From assembly GCA_966185765.1 (NCBI GenBank), contig CBIFVZ010000009.1, forward strand, positions 11,815 through 75,814: a stretch of 64,000 nucleotides of DNA. Reading direction: 5' to 3'. The notes beneath the pieces are model-generated. The model was not told where the DNA came from. It worked only from the letters and a program-made list of their open reading frames with translations, and made no database searches. Position numbers and translations under genes: made by a program. Position 1 is the first letter of the stretch; each line of letters begins with the position of its first letter. Shown in pieces: positions 52,945 to 61,735 of the stretch. Source of the stretch: CBIFVZ01 sp966185765. Lineage in GTDB: Bacteria; Pseudomonadota; Gammaproteobacteria; Enterobacterales; Enterobacteriaceae.

Positions 52945-54264
52945 TCACTCCACCCCCGGCAGTTCAATGCGCTTCACATCACCCAGGATAAACACATACG
53001 CAAACACGCCCAGCAGTGCCGCGCCACCGATATAAATCAGGGCATAAAAGAAATTGCCGGTTGCGGCGACGATAAAACCAATCACCAGCGGCGTAAGAAT
53101 AGAGGCCATGTTAGAGCAGAAGTTAAATAACCCACCGGTCAATCCCGCCAGTGATTTCGGTGCCATGTCAGAAATCAATGTCCACCCCAGCCCCACCATG
53201 CCCTGGCCAAAAAATGCCAGCGACAGTACGGCGATCACGGCGCGATCGTTTGGCATCCAGTTAGCGGCAATAATGCTGCTTGCCATCAGCAATCCGGCAA
53301 TAATCGGCAGCTTGCGGGCAATATTGGCTGAACCGGTGCGCTTGAGCAGCACATCAGATACCCAGCCACCCGCCATTACACCGATAGCCGCTGCCAGAAA
53401 CGGCATGATGGCGAAAAAGCCAATTTTAAGCCACGGCATCTGGCGCTCGGTAGCAAGGTAGGTTGGAAACCAGGTCAGAAAGAATACCAGCGTGGTATTC
53501 CCGGCAAACTGGCCGATGCCAGCGCCGATTATCTGGCGGCATTTCAGCAGCAATTTGACGTTATGCCAGCTGAAGTTCATCTTCGGCTCAGCCTGCGGCT
53601 TTGCGGTATCAAGTCCAATATGTTCCAGCTCTGCGCGGTTGGCGGTGGTCGATTCATGCGGTTCGTGGTAATAGCGCCACCACACCAGCGCAAACAGCAC
53701 TCCCGCAGCGCCAACCACGATAAATAACCAGCGCCAGCCAAAGGTTTCCATGATAAAGAACAGGAGCGGTGCAAACGCCGCCAGCCCCACATATTCGCCC
53801 ACGGTATACACGGCGGTGGCACGCGCACGTTCGTGTTGAGGAAACCATTTGCCCACCACACGGCTATTGACCGGGAAGCATGGCGCTTCACTCAGCCCCA
53901 GTCCAAGACGGCACAGCAACAGCGATTTAATCCCCACTGTCGCGCCATGCAGCAGCGTAAACACTGACCAGCACACCAGCGAAATAGCATAGGTGATTTT
54001 GTTACCGAAGCGGTCGAGGAAGATACCGCCTGGAATTTGCATGACGGCGTAAGTCCAGGCAAAGGCTGAAAACACGATGCCCATCATTGCCGCACCAATA
54101 TTAAGGTCGTGATTAACTTCGGTTGCCGCAATGCCGAGCACCGTGCGGTCGAGGTAATTGATCATTGTGCCGATAGCCAGCAGCGCCAGTATAACGAACC
54201 GGGTGCGCGTGCGTTTTTCGGCACTCACATGCGAAGCGGCAGTGCCGCCCTGTGGGGATGTCAT
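52945..54264 (-). CDS. MFS permease (anion:cation symporter type)
   Basis: This 439-residue inner-membrane transporter has 12 helices and resembles the ACS branch (glucarate/galactonate/aromatic-acid permeases). Marks are MINYLDRTVLGIA in helix 1, the loop motif GIFLDRFGNKITY, GLGLSEAPCFPVNSRVVGKWFP and the second-half GGWVSDVLLKRTG. Its place between a 3-dehydroshikimate dehydratase and a shikimate dehydrogenase suggests uptake of shikimate, quinate or a relative; that is inference. Confidence 0.88.
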   Translation of the reverse strand: MTSPQGGTAASHVSAEKRTRTRFVILALLAIGTMINYLDRTVLGIAATEVNHDLNIGAAMMGIVFSAFAWTYAVMQIPGGIFLDRFGNKITYAISLVCWSVFTLLHGATVGIKSLLLCRLGLGLSEAPCFPVNSRVVGKWFPQHERARATAVYTVGEYVGLAAFAPLLFFIMETFGWRWLFIVVGAAGVLFALVWWRYYHEPHESTTANRAELEHIGLDTAKPQAEPKMNFSWHNVKLLLKCRQIIGAGIGQFAGNTTLVFFLTWFPTYLATERQMPWLKIGFFAIMPFLAAAIGVMAGGWVSDVLLKRTGSANIARKLPIIAGLLMASSIIAANWMPNDRAVIAVLSLAFFGQGMVGLGWTLISDMAPKSLAGLTGGLFNFCSNMASILTPLVIGFIVAATGNFFYALIYIGGAALLGVFAYVFILGDVKRIELPGVE

Positions 54265-54285
54265 GTTGGTGTGTCCTTTTTATAC

Positions 54286-54343
54286 TTATCCGGTCGCCTT
54301 TCAGGCCGCATGCTCACATAGCCCACTGAAGGCGCCGGATGTA
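54286..54343. repeat. REP-like imperfect inverted repeat
   Basis: TTATCCGGTCGCCTTTCAG and CTGAAGGCGCCGGATGTA form an imperfect inverted repeat about 58 bases long. The CCGGATG/CATCCGG wording is that of enterobacterial REP elements. It lies in the gap between two genes of one operon, a common place for them. Confidence 0.5.
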
Positions 54344-54416
54344 GGTTACAGGTGATTATTATTATTGATACTGCGTGGCATCCTGCCCTGAACCCGTTGA
54401 TTGTTAACGGGTGATG

Positions 54417-56270
54417 CTACTCCGTGCGCCGCATCGCGGCAAGGCGTACTGCGGCATTTGTTGCGCCATATTGCTGATAATTTGCGCGTCGCTCCACCAG
54501 TTCGAAGCTAAAACGCCCCTCCTCGAACGCCTGCGTATACAGATGCAGGAACTCGCCGCCCTGCTCATCGCGCTCATACAGAATTTGACGCGGGCGCAGC
54601 GTAGCCAGCAACGCTTCGCTGTCGCTGTAGCGCGCCTGCAAATCGTGGTAATAGTTTTCGGGTATGGGCAACCGTGTCATGCCACGTGCGCCAAGGTCAT
54701 CGGCAATGGCCAGAATATTGCTACAGGCAAAAGCCGCATGCTGTAACCCGCTGCCGTGATAGCAGGCAACCGAGCGGGCAAGCTGGGTATCAAGGCTGTG
54801 GGAGATATTCAGCGGCAGGCGGATGCGGTTACATGGGCTGTGCACCACCTGGCTGCGTACCAGACCGTACGGGTCGGCAAGACTCCAGGCACCCTGTAAC
54901 TCAAATCCAAAGACGGTGCGGAAAAACATGACCCAGTTTTGACGGCTACCCGGCACCAGCCCAAGCGCCAGATGATCCACGCCACTAAACTGGCCGCCAT
55001 CCTGCTCATCAAGCAGATGAAAATCGGTATGCCAGTGTTCATCGGCTTCAATCAGGTAAATCAGGCTGCCGTCTGGCGCACAGATGGCTGGTAATGCTCG
55101 CTCATCCGGTCCGTGTTTTTCCTGCCAGAGAGGATAACCATAATCCTGCGCCCGCTGTAACAGCTGCGCTGCGCCCTTTACGCGCCAGGCCATAGCACAC
55201 AGTGAGATGCCGTGCCGACGGTGAAAATCATCGGCCCAGCTGTGCGGCTGATGATTAATAATGACGTTGACCCCACCGTTACGCCACCAGTCCACCTGTT
55301 TACTGCGGTGTTCGCCTGCATGGGCAAAACCAAGCGGGCGCAGCGCCTCGCCCAGCGCATCAGCACCGGTTTCGTCGGTAGCAAACTCAATAAACTCTAC
55401 GCCCTGATAAGCCGGCAGTGGCGAGGAATGAAACAGCGCGGCATCATCAGTGTCATGAGCATTCCAGGTCTGCTCTTCAAGCCACAGAAGCGAGCGCCAG
55501 CCATCTTTTGCCGTAGGCGCGCCTGGTAGCGCACGAAAACCATCGTTAAAGACTTCCAGCGACCACGGGCCACGGTAGCCGTGGGCGGTAAGTTCGCGGG
55601 CAAACTCCACCACGGGCAGCTCGCCCTGGCCTGGAAAACAGCGGTAGTGGCGACTCCATTCCAGCACATCCATTTTCATCAGCGGTGCGTCTGCCAGTTG
55701 CAAAAAGCTGATTTTCTCCACCGGAATATCGTCCAGATTACCCAGGCTGTCGCCGCGCGCCAGAATGTGGAAGCTGTCGAGTACCAGTCCCAGCGCCGGG
55801 TTATCTACGGCCGCCACGCGCTGCCAGGCTTCACGAAAACGGCTCACATGCCGCCCCCATGCCAGCGCTTCGTAGCCCACCGTGATGCCCTCGCGCTGTG
55901 CCAGTTCAGCCAGTGCGGCAAGGTCACTAATTTGCAGGTCGATATTGTCTGAGCAGGTTGAAGACACATTACTGCACAACAGCATGTTGTCACAGCCGAG
56001 TTCATGCATCAGGGCAAATTTGCGCCGCGCTCGCTCCATATTGGCTGCAAAGCGCTCACGCGATTCACCTTCAAAATCACGAAACGGTTGAAACAACAAA
56101 ATATCCAGGCCCAGGTCGGCGCATAAACGGCGTACGTCGGCAGGCGTACCGGGATAATAAAGCAGGTCATTTTCAAAAAGTTCTATGCCGTCAAAACCAG
56201 CGGCAGCAATGGCGTGCAGCTTTTCCGGCAATGTACCGGAGACGGAAACGGTGGCAATTGAACGCTGCAT
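54417..56270 (-). CDS. 3-dehydroshikimate dehydratase, QuiC-type TIM barrel-VOC fusion
   Basis: This 617-residue protein joins a sugar-phosphate isomerase-type TIM barrel (about 1-275: IATVSVSGTLPEKLHAIAAA, GFDGIELFENDLL, DSFHILARG, PGQGELPV) to a 4-hydroxyphenylpyruvate dioxygenase-like VOC part (about 290-617: GVEFIEFATDE, GVDHLALGL, GLQHAAFAC). This is the QuiC architecture, which dehydrates 3-dehydroshikimate to protocatechuate. The start is ATG 56270 (MQRSIATVSV); the open frame upstream lies in the promoter. It heads the three-gene operon. No protocatechuate ring-cleavage genes are in the window. Confidence 0.88.
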   Translation of the reverse strand: MQRSIATVSVSGTLPEKLHAIAAAGFDGIELFENDLLYYPGTPADVRRLCADLGLDILLFQPFRDFEGESRERFAANMERARRKFALMHELGCDNMLLCSNVSSTCSDNIDLQISDLAALAELAQREGITVGYEALAWGRHVSRFREAWQRVAAVDNPALGLVLDSFHILARGDSLGNLDDIPVEKISFLQLADAPLMKMDVLEWSRHYRCFPGQGELPVVEFARELTAHGYRGPWSLEVFNDGFRALPGAPTAKDGWRSLLWLEEQTWNAHDTDDAALFHSSPLPAYQGVEFIEFATDETGADALGEALRPLGFAHAGEHRSKQVDWWRNGGVNVIINHQPHSWADDFHRRHGISLCAMAWRVKGAAQLLQRAQDYGYPLWQEKHGPDERALPAICAPDGSLIYLIEADEHWHTDFHLLDEQDGGQFSGVDHLALGLVPGSRQNWVMFFRTVFGFELQGAWSLADPYGLVRSQVVHSPCNRIRLPLNISHSLDTQLARSVACYHGSGLQHAAFACSNILAIADDLGARGMTRLPIPENYYHDLQARYSDSEALLATLRPRQILYERDEQGGEFLHLYTQAFEEGRFSFELVERRANYQQYGATNAAVRLAAMRRTE

Positions 56271-56308
56271 GATTTTCTCGCTTTGCAGTGGAAGATGGCA
56301 CAAGATTT

Positions 56309-56322
56309 GTACCATTTGGTAC
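56309..56322. promoter_or_regulatory. Perfect palindrome in the dehydratase promoter
   Basis: GTACCA-TT-TGGTAC lies 39 nt upstream of the dehydratase start, with a related CCATTTGGTGTAA near 56390. It is a good candidate operator for the shikimate-type operon; no dedicated regulator gene is adjacent. Confidence 0.5.
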
Positions 56323-56518
56323 TCATTGCAAATGAAATGTTGCAATTTTGTGACAAAAAACCACAACATCACGTACAGTTTTGTTTCCATTTGGTGTAAA
56401 ACCTGCCGCAGAAGAAAACAAACCGTAATAAGCACGCCAGGAATAGTCCTGTATCGCCTGAGGTTCACACTTTCTCCACGGTTTTGGATAAAACTGACGT
56501 AATCCACTGGAGGTGCTT

Positions 56519-56962
56519 ATGAAAAAACACATTGCGTTGATAGTTATGATGGCCTGCGCCTTCGCGCCTGTTGTTAACGCCGCGGGTCCCGGCAATGATG
56601 GACCGGACAGGCATAATCAGCACAGAGAATACCAGTCCGGGCCGGGTCACGATGACCACCGTGCGCTACAGCAGCATGATAATCGCCATAATGGCAACGG
56701 ACACGCTAATAACGCCAGATACGGCAAACCCGGCGGCGCGCGGGAGCATTTTTCCTGGCAGGGTCGCAACTACCGTAAAGGCCAGCCAGCACCCGAGCGT
56801 TTTCGCGCCGAACGATACCGCGTCAACGACTGGCGAGATCGTGGGCTTTATCAACCGCCGTCCGGGCATTACTGGACGCGCATTAACGGCAATTATGTGC
56901 TGATTGCCGCCGCTACGGGCGTCATAGCCGGCATTTTACTGGGCAACGTACTGAGTAACTAA
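56519..56962 (+). CDS. RcnB family periplasmic protein
   Basis: This is a 147-residue exported protein. The signal peptide (1-22, KKHIALIVMMACAFAPVVNA) is followed by a histidine-, asparagine- and glycine-rich part (about 25-75, many His in DRHNQH, GHDDHRALQQHDNRHNGNGHA). The RcnB domain (RAERYRVNDWRDRGLYQPPSGHYWTRINGNYVLIAAATG) follows. RcnB in E. coli tunes nickel and cobalt efflux. The His-rich segment suggests metal binding. A NicO-type transporter gene lies 2.3 kb away. ATG 56519 has GGAGG 5 nt upstream. Confidence 0.88.
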   Translation: MKKHIALIVMMACAFAPVVNAAGPGNDGPDRHNQHREYQSGPGHDDHRALQQHDNRHNGNGHANNARYGKPGGAREHFSWQGRNYRKGQPAPERFRAERYRVNDWRDRGLYQPPSGHYWTRINGNYVLIAAATGVIAGILLGNVLSN

Positions 56963-56974
56963 AATGCTTTTTAT

Positions 56975-57000
56975 GGCTGGCATTACGCCAGCCTGTTTTA
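56975..57000 (+). terminator. Terminator of the RcnB-like gene
   Basis: GGCTGGC-ATTAC-GCCAGCC followed by TGTTTTA, 12 nt after the stop. Confidence 0.82.
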
Positions 57001-57186
57001 CGCTCACGGCATTCTCCCGCCGCTGCAAAAAAATCAGCAGACATAACAAGTCGTTTTAATCATTCCTTCGACATCTCCCCGCACTGGATAAGGCTTAAGG
57101 GAAAGGTGCTTATTTGCGGCGGCTTTAGCCCTGAAATAACGACACCTGAATCAGAATATAATGTTGTGCATCGCGGCTGCAGGCAT

Positions 57187-57843
57187 TTAATAATGCTGGC
57201 GGGTAATCATTTCTGCGCCAATATCAATCATTCGGTGAATAATACGCTCGGCTTCCAGCTCATTACGTGTTGCCAGCATCTCCATTAACGAACCGTAAGA
57301 TTCGTAGTCCCCTACCGTTCCACGCGCGGCGGGATAAAGAAAATGAAAATTCGGCCCAACCCGTACCCACAGCTGTTCAATCATCTCCGTAAGCGTGGGT
57401 AAGTGCGCAAAGCCATACAAGCGAAAGCGTAGCGCCCGGTTAGCCTGTAACACCGATTCCACGACCCCACTCTGGCGTGCGTGTCGGTAGGCTTCAACCA
57501 GTTGACGCAATACATCAATCTGCTCTCTGTTAATGCCCCGACACGCCTCACGTACCGCCATACCTTCAAGGTTTTTACGTATTGCGGTAATTTCCTGAAA
57601 GCGGGCCTGCAGTAATCTGGGCACCTGAAATGCCTGTGCTGGCGTGGCATCCAATGCACCTGATGACACCAGCCGCAGCAGCGCCTCACGAACCGGCGTA
57701 ATACTGGTACCCAGCTGCGCGGCAATCTCTTTGGTGACCAGACGTGCGCCAGGCTTGAGCGCTCCCACAATCAACGCCCCCTTCAGTCGCATCTCAACCT
57801 GAGTCGTGAGGCTTACGCGCTGCGCTTTCTCAAGAGTTAGCAT
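57187..57843 (-). CDS. mcbR: McbR-like GntR-family regulator
   Basis: The 218-residue GntR/FCD regulator resembles E. coli McbR (YncC), which controls mcbA and colanic acid. The winged helix shows GALKPGARLVTKEIAAQLGTSITPVREALLRLVS (about 30-65), and the FCD part has MIEQLWVRVGPNFHFLYPA in common with McbR. It lies next to curA on the same strand, as in E. coli. ATG 57843 is chosen because AGGA lies 6 nt upstream. The next gene beyond should be yncD in E. coli, but here that neighbour is about 46 kb away. Confidence 0.82.
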   Translation of the reverse strand: MLTLEKAQRVSLTTQVEMRLKGALIVGALKPGARLVTKEIAAQLGTSITPVREALLRLVSSGALDATPAQAFQVPRLLQARFQEITAIRKNLEGMAVREACRGINREQIDVLRQLVEAYRHARQSGVVESVLQANRALRFRLYGFAHLPTLTEMIEQLWVRVGPNFHFLYPAARGTVGDYESYGSLMEMLATRNELEAERIIHRMIDIGAEMITRQHY

Positions 57844-58050
57844 AATCATTCCTAATCAATCAAAACTAGCTTTTATTAGCAGTAAATGACGCACATGTCA
57901 TTAGTTTCACTAAAGTATTTAGTGAATAAGGCAGGAATGAAGGATGTAACAATCATCATAATATCGCGATTATTGACGCAATATCAGGATAAAAACATCA
58001 GAAAAACTGTCGTATTTTTTATGCTGAAAGAAGGTATGAAACGGAACAAT

Positions 58051-58075
58051 GCCGCTTCATAAAACGTGAAGCGGC
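58051..58075 (-). terminator. Hairpin after curA
   Basis: GCCGCTTCA-N7-TGAAGCGGC is a perfect 9-bp stem 10 nt beyond the curA stop. The T content behind it is poor. Confidence 0.6.
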
Positions 58076-58084
58076 AAGCACAAT

Positions 58085-59116
58085 TTATGTGTCCGCGCCT
58101 ACGCGGATAACGACTTTGCCAAAGTTTTTACCTTCCAGCAGACCAAAAAACACCTGCGGGGCATTTTCCAGTCCGTCAGTTATTTCCTCACGGTAGTGGA
58201 CTTTGCCCTGGGTTATCCAGGACAGCATTTCCTGCTGGAACTCGCCGATGCGGTGTCCATAGTCAAGACCGATAATAAATCCCTGCATGCGGATGCGTTT
58301 TTTCAGTAATGTCCCCATTAACAGTGGCAACCTGTCCGGACCGGGTGGCAGTTGCGTGGCGCTGTAACCAGAAACCAGTCCGCAGACGGGGACTCGAGCA
58401 CAGGTATTGAGTAGCGGCAGAACGGCGTCAAAAACGGCACCGCCGACGTTTTCATAATAAACGTCAATGCCCTGCGGACAGGCGGCAGCGAGTTGTGCGG
58501 GAAAGTCAGCCGCACGCCTGTCAAGACAGACATCAAAGCCCAGCTTCTCCACGGCGTGGCGGCATTTTTCTTCACCGCCTGCAATACCCACGACCCGGCA
58601 GCCTTTGATTTTGCCAATCTGTCCGACGGTTGCCCCCACCGGCCCGGTTGCCGCAGCCACCACCAGCGTTTCCCCGGCTTTGGGTTGACCAATATCCAGA
58701 AGCCCCATGTAGGCGGTAAATCCCGGCATACCCAGCACGCCCAGCGCCCATGACGGATGCTGTGGGTTATCCCCGAGCTTCACCAGCCCGCTACCGTCAG
58801 ACAACGCATAATCCTGCCAGCCGGTATACGCCAACACCCAGTCGCCTTCGTTAAAATCGTGGTGATGTGACGCCACGACCCGGCATACGGTGCCGCCTGG
58901 CATGGTATCGCCCAATGCTACCGGTGGCGCATAAGACGGCTCATCGCTCATGCGCCCGCGCATGTAAGGATCGAGCGAGAGAAATACAGTGCGCAACAGC
59001 AGCTCACCGTCTGCTGGCTGTGGGATGGCTGACGTTTCGAGGCGAAAATTGTCGGCCTGCGGTGCGCCATGCGGGCGTGATGCCAGCACCCAACGTCGGT
59101 TTTCTTTCTGTGTCAC
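58085..59116 (-). CDS. curA: NADPH-dependent curcumin/alkenal reductase CurA
   Basis: CurA reduces carbon-carbon double bonds of alpha,beta-unsaturated ketones such as curcumin with NADPH. The 343-residue medium-chain reductase begins RRWVLASRPHGAPQADNF and has LSLDPYMRGRMSDEPSY, GMPGFTAYMGLLDIG, the cofactor loop AAATGPVGATVGQIGK and YYENVGG, all as in E. coli CurA (YncB). The start codon is GTG 59116 with AAGGAG 7 nt upstream. It lies beside mcbR and, beyond two inserted genes, mnaT. Confidence 0.94.
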   Translation of the reverse strand: MTQKENRRWVLASRPHGAPQADNFRLETSAIPQPADGELLLRTVFLSLDPYMRGRMSDEPSYAPPVALGDTMPGGTVCRVVASHHHDFNEGDWVLAYTGWQDYALSDGSGLVKLGDNPQHPSWALGVLGMPGFTAYMGLLDIGQPKAGETLVVAAATGPVGATVGQIGKIKGCRVVGIAGGEEKCRHAVEKLGFDVCLDRRAADFPAQLAAACPQGIDVYYENVGGAVFDAVLPLLNTCARVPVCGLVSGYSATQLPPGPDRLPLLMGTLLKKRIRMQGFIIGLDYGHRIGEFQQEMLSWITQGKVHYREEITDGLENAPQVFFGLLEGKNFGKVVIRVGADT

Positions 59117-59246
59117 CTTGCTCTCCTTTCTGGTCGGTTAATTAAACAGCATAGCTGAATGATATTGACCTTCGGTATAGAGAAAACGCTCATTCTCTAC
59201 AGACCAGCGTTTATACTCATCCCGTTTGCTACAACTGGGAAATAAT

Positions 59247-60173
59247 ATGACCGCTCGCACCCTTTCTCGTGGCTGGGGTCTGTCCAGCGCGCTGTTTTTT
59301 GCCACACTCCTGTTTGGCGCTGGCGCACTGCTTTACAGCCACTGGGGCGCTTTTATTCAGTGGTGCCTTGATATGCAAATTACCCTGCATCGCTACCTGG
59401 TACTGTACCTGTTACAGCTTAACGATGGACAATACCACGGCGGCGTCTGGCTTATCAGCGGTGCATTTATCTACGGTATGCTGCATGCCATCGGACCAGG
59501 TCACGGCAAATTTGTGGTTGCCACCTGGAGTAGCACTGCTGCACGCAACATAACCGCTACCCGACTGGTGCCGTTTTTTGGCAGCCTGATGCAGGGTGTA
59601 AGCGCCATTGCGTTTGTCTTTATTCTGGCTGTGGGTTTTAACCTTGCTGCCGGGGATCTGAGTCAGAGCCGCTGGTATGTTGAGAAAATCAGCGCCGTGT
59701 TAATTGGCGGTTTTGGTGGCTGGACAATCTGGCGCGCGTTGCGCGGCCTTAAGCATAATCATGACCACACGCAGGATTGCGGCTGCGGTCATCATCACCC
59801 AGCGTTGGCGGGCGAAGGTGGATGGAAGGAGGCGCTCGCGGTCGTATTCGCCATCGGCGCGCGCCCGTGCAGTGGCGCAATTATGATTCTGCTCTTCGCG
59901 AATGCACTGGGTATTGTTAGCTGGGGAATAGCGGCGGTGATGAGTATGGCGCTCGGTACCGCGCTATCGATTATGGGGTTGTCACTGGCGGTGCATCACC
60001 TTCGTGACAGTGTCACGTCGAGCTGGCGTATTGCTTCTGCACATCGCGTGCGTCTACTGGGCGTTGGTATTCGCGTGCTGGGTGGCGCACTGCTGGTACT
60101 GTTTGCGTTTGTGCTATTTTTTACCGTTATCCCGGTGAGCGCCAACGGCGATTATATTGCGGCAGGTTGCTGA
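59247..60173 (+). CDS. NicO-family nickel/cobalt (metal) efflux permease
   Basis: This 308-residue inner-membrane protein has six or so helices. The NicO motif HAIGPGHGKFVVATWSS (about 84-100) is in the first half, and a histidine/cysteine loop (HNHDHTQDCGCGHHH, about 170-185) marks a cytoplasmic or periplasmic metal-binding segment. The second half has AIGARPCSGAIMILLFANALG. The family includes RcnA and other Ni/Co or Zn exporters; the exact metal is not known. ATG 59247 has GGGA 6 nt upstream. Its 3' end overlaps the converging XRE gene by 22 nt. Confidence 0.87.
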   Translation: MTARTLSRGWGLSSALFFATLLFGAGALLYSHWGAFIQWCLDMQITLHRYLVLYLLQLNDGQYHGGVWLISGAFIYGMLHAIGPGHGKFVVATWSSTAARNITATRLVPFFGSLMQGVSAIAFVFILAVGFNLAAGDLSQSRWYVEKISAVLIGGFGGWTIWRALRGLKHNHDHTQDCGCGHHHPALAGEGGWKEALAVVFAIGARPCSGAIMILLFANALGIVSWGIAAVMSMALGTALSIMGLSLAVHHLRDSVTSSWRIASAHRVRLLGVGIRVLGGALLVLFAFVLFFTVIPVSANGDYIAAGC

Positions 60174-60733
60174 GCAAGTCGCACAACCAGATACACACAG
60201 GACCGGGTGCCTTCATTAATGAAGGCGCAGTCCTGCGGTGGGCCCAGCGCCAGACAATCTCCGGCCTGCATCGCATGACGCACATTTCCTTCCATAAAAA
60301 TAAGCTCGCCTTCCTGCATCCAGATAAGCTGACGTGCAGCAAAATAAGAGGCTGCCGGCATAGGCACATGACTGCCCGGCGGCAGCTCAATTTGCACCAA
60401 ATCCAACGGTAAATCAGTGCGCGGCGAAACATGCCTGCGCAGGTAACCGCTTTGGGGATCTCGCCACACCGGCTGGCTGTCGCGTCGCAGCAGGCTTCCC
60501 TCCTGTAGCTCTGCGCGCGCAATAAGGGTCGACATACTGATACCAAACGCGCCGCACAACCGGGCGAGTAACGTGGCCGTTGGGCTACTCGCGCCGCGTT
60601 CAATTTTGTGAATCATCGTCTTTGACACTGTGGCTCGCTCAGCAAGCTCCCCCAGCGACCAGCCACGCCCTTCACGCTCAATTTTAATGCGAGTGCCAAT
60701 CCGTTGATTCAGGTCGTCTTCTATAGTATTCAT
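60152..60733 (-). CDS. XRE-type regulator with C-terminal cupin
   Basis: This 193-residue regulator has an N-terminal helix-turn-helix (about 10-65: RIKIEREGRGWSLGELAERATVSKTMIHKIERGASSPT) and a cupin sensor domain (about 100-190: ELPPGSHVPMPA, IWMQEGELIFMEG, GDCLALGPPQDCAF). SutR-type proteins of E. coli share this layout. It is divergent from mnaT by 37 nt, so it may control the mnaT-ydcZ unit. The start is ATG 60733; upstream frame is not conserved. Confidence 0.85.
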   Translation of the reverse strand: MNTIEDDLNQRIGTRIKIEREGRGWSLGELAERATVSKTMIHKIERGASSPTATLLARLCGAFGISMSTLIARAELQEGSLLRRDSQPVWRDPQSGYLRRHVSPRTDLPLDLVQIELPPGSHVPMPAASYFAARQLIWMQEGELIFMEGNVRHAMQAGDCLALGPPQDCAFINEGTRSCVYLVVRLAQQPAAI

Positions 60734-60770
60734 ATCGTAAATTATAGTGAACACCTTCAGGGAAGCAACC

Positions 60771-61289
60771 ATGCAAATTCGCCATGCCACGGTGGAAGAC
60801 TGCGCCGCCATTGCCACCATTTATAATCACGCGGTGGTGAATACCGCCGCCATCTGGAACGACACCACGGTTGATGATGAAAACCGCCGTGTCTGGCTGG
60901 GTCACCGCCAGGCTGCGGGTTATCCGGTACTGGTCGCCGTTGAAAACGACCAGGTTACGGGTTATGCCTCCTTCGGTGACTGGCGCGCTTTTGAAGGGTT
61001 TCGCCATACGGTGGAACACTCGGTATACGTTCACCCCGACTGGCACGGTAAAGGTACGGGCAAAGCCCTGATGATTGCGCTTATCAACGAGGCTAAACGC
61101 ATCGGTAAGCATGTGATGGTGGCAGGCATTGAGGCACAGAACCACGGCTCTATTCACCTGCATAAGAAACTTGGTTTTACCATCACAGCACAGATGCCGC
61201 AGGTGGGCACCAAATTTGGTCGCTGGCTGGATCTGACGTTTATGCAGTTGCAACTCGATAACCGCCAGAAGCCGGACGCGCTACCATGA
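60771..61289 (+). CDS. mnaT: L-methionine sulfoximine/sulfone N-acetyltransferase MnaT
   Basis: MnaT (YncA) transfers an acetyl group from acetyl-CoA to methionine sulfoximine, methionine sulfone and similar toxic analogues. The 172-residue GNAT protein has the acetyl-CoA loop VYVHPDWHGKGTGKALM and matches E. coli YncA closely, including GYASFGDWRAFEGFRHTVEHS and the C-terminal QVGTKFGRWLDLTFMQLQL. ATG 60771 has AGGGA 8 nt upstream. It overlaps ydcZ by ATGA. Confidence 0.94.
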   Translation: MQIRHATVEDCAAIATIYNHAVVNTAAIWNDTTVDDENRRVWLGHRQAAGYPVLVAVENDQVTGYASFGDWRAFEGFRHTVEHSVYVHPDWHGKGTGKALMIALINEAKRIGKHVMVAGIEAQNHGSIHLHKKLGFTITAQMPQVGTKFGRWLDLTFMQLQLDNRQKPDALP

Positions 61290-61735
61290 ACGCCCCACTC
61301 GCGCTGTTCTGCCTGAGTGCTGCGGGCATCGGGCTTGTGGTGCAAAACACGCTGATGGTACGTATTACGCAGTCATCATCCACTATTCTTATTGCCATGC
61401 TGTTAAATTCGCTGGTCGGGATTGTGCTGTTTACGGGTATTTTGCTGCTGCGCAATGGCAGCGCGGGTGTGGTAGAGCTGGTTTCCAGCATACGATGGTG
61501 GACCCTGATCCCGGGGTTGTTAGGATCGTTTTTCGTGTTTGCGAGCATCAACGGCTATCAGCATCTGGGTGCAGCCACGACCATTGCGGTGCTGGTGGCA
61601 AGCCAACTGATTGGTGGGTTATTGATGGATATTGCACGCAGCAGCGGGGTGCCGCTGCGCGCATTAGCCGGGCCGATTGCGGGCGCAATCTTGCTGGTGA
61701 TTGGCGCCTGGCTGGTAGCCAGACGCCAGTTCTGA
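61286..61735 (+). CDS. ydcZ: YdcZ, DMT-superfamily membrane protein (DUF606)
   Basis: This 149-residue inner-membrane protein with five helices matches E. coli YdcZ (AAGIGLVVQNTLMVRITQSSSTILIAMLLNSLVGIVLF, RWWTLIPGLLGSFFVFASINGYQ, AGAILLVIGAWLVARR). It is one half-size unit of the drug/metabolite transporter type and may work as a dimer; its substrate is unknown. It overlaps mnaT by 4 nt and its stop abuts the stop of the converging dehydrogenase gene. Confidence 0.93.
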   Translation: MNAPLALFCLSAAGIGLVVQNTLMVRITQSSSTILIAMLLNSLVGIVLFTGILLLRNGSAGVVELVSSIRWWTLIPGLLGSFFVFASINGYQHLGAATTIAVLVASQLIGGLLMDIARSSGVPLRALAGPIAGAILLVIGAWLVARRQF

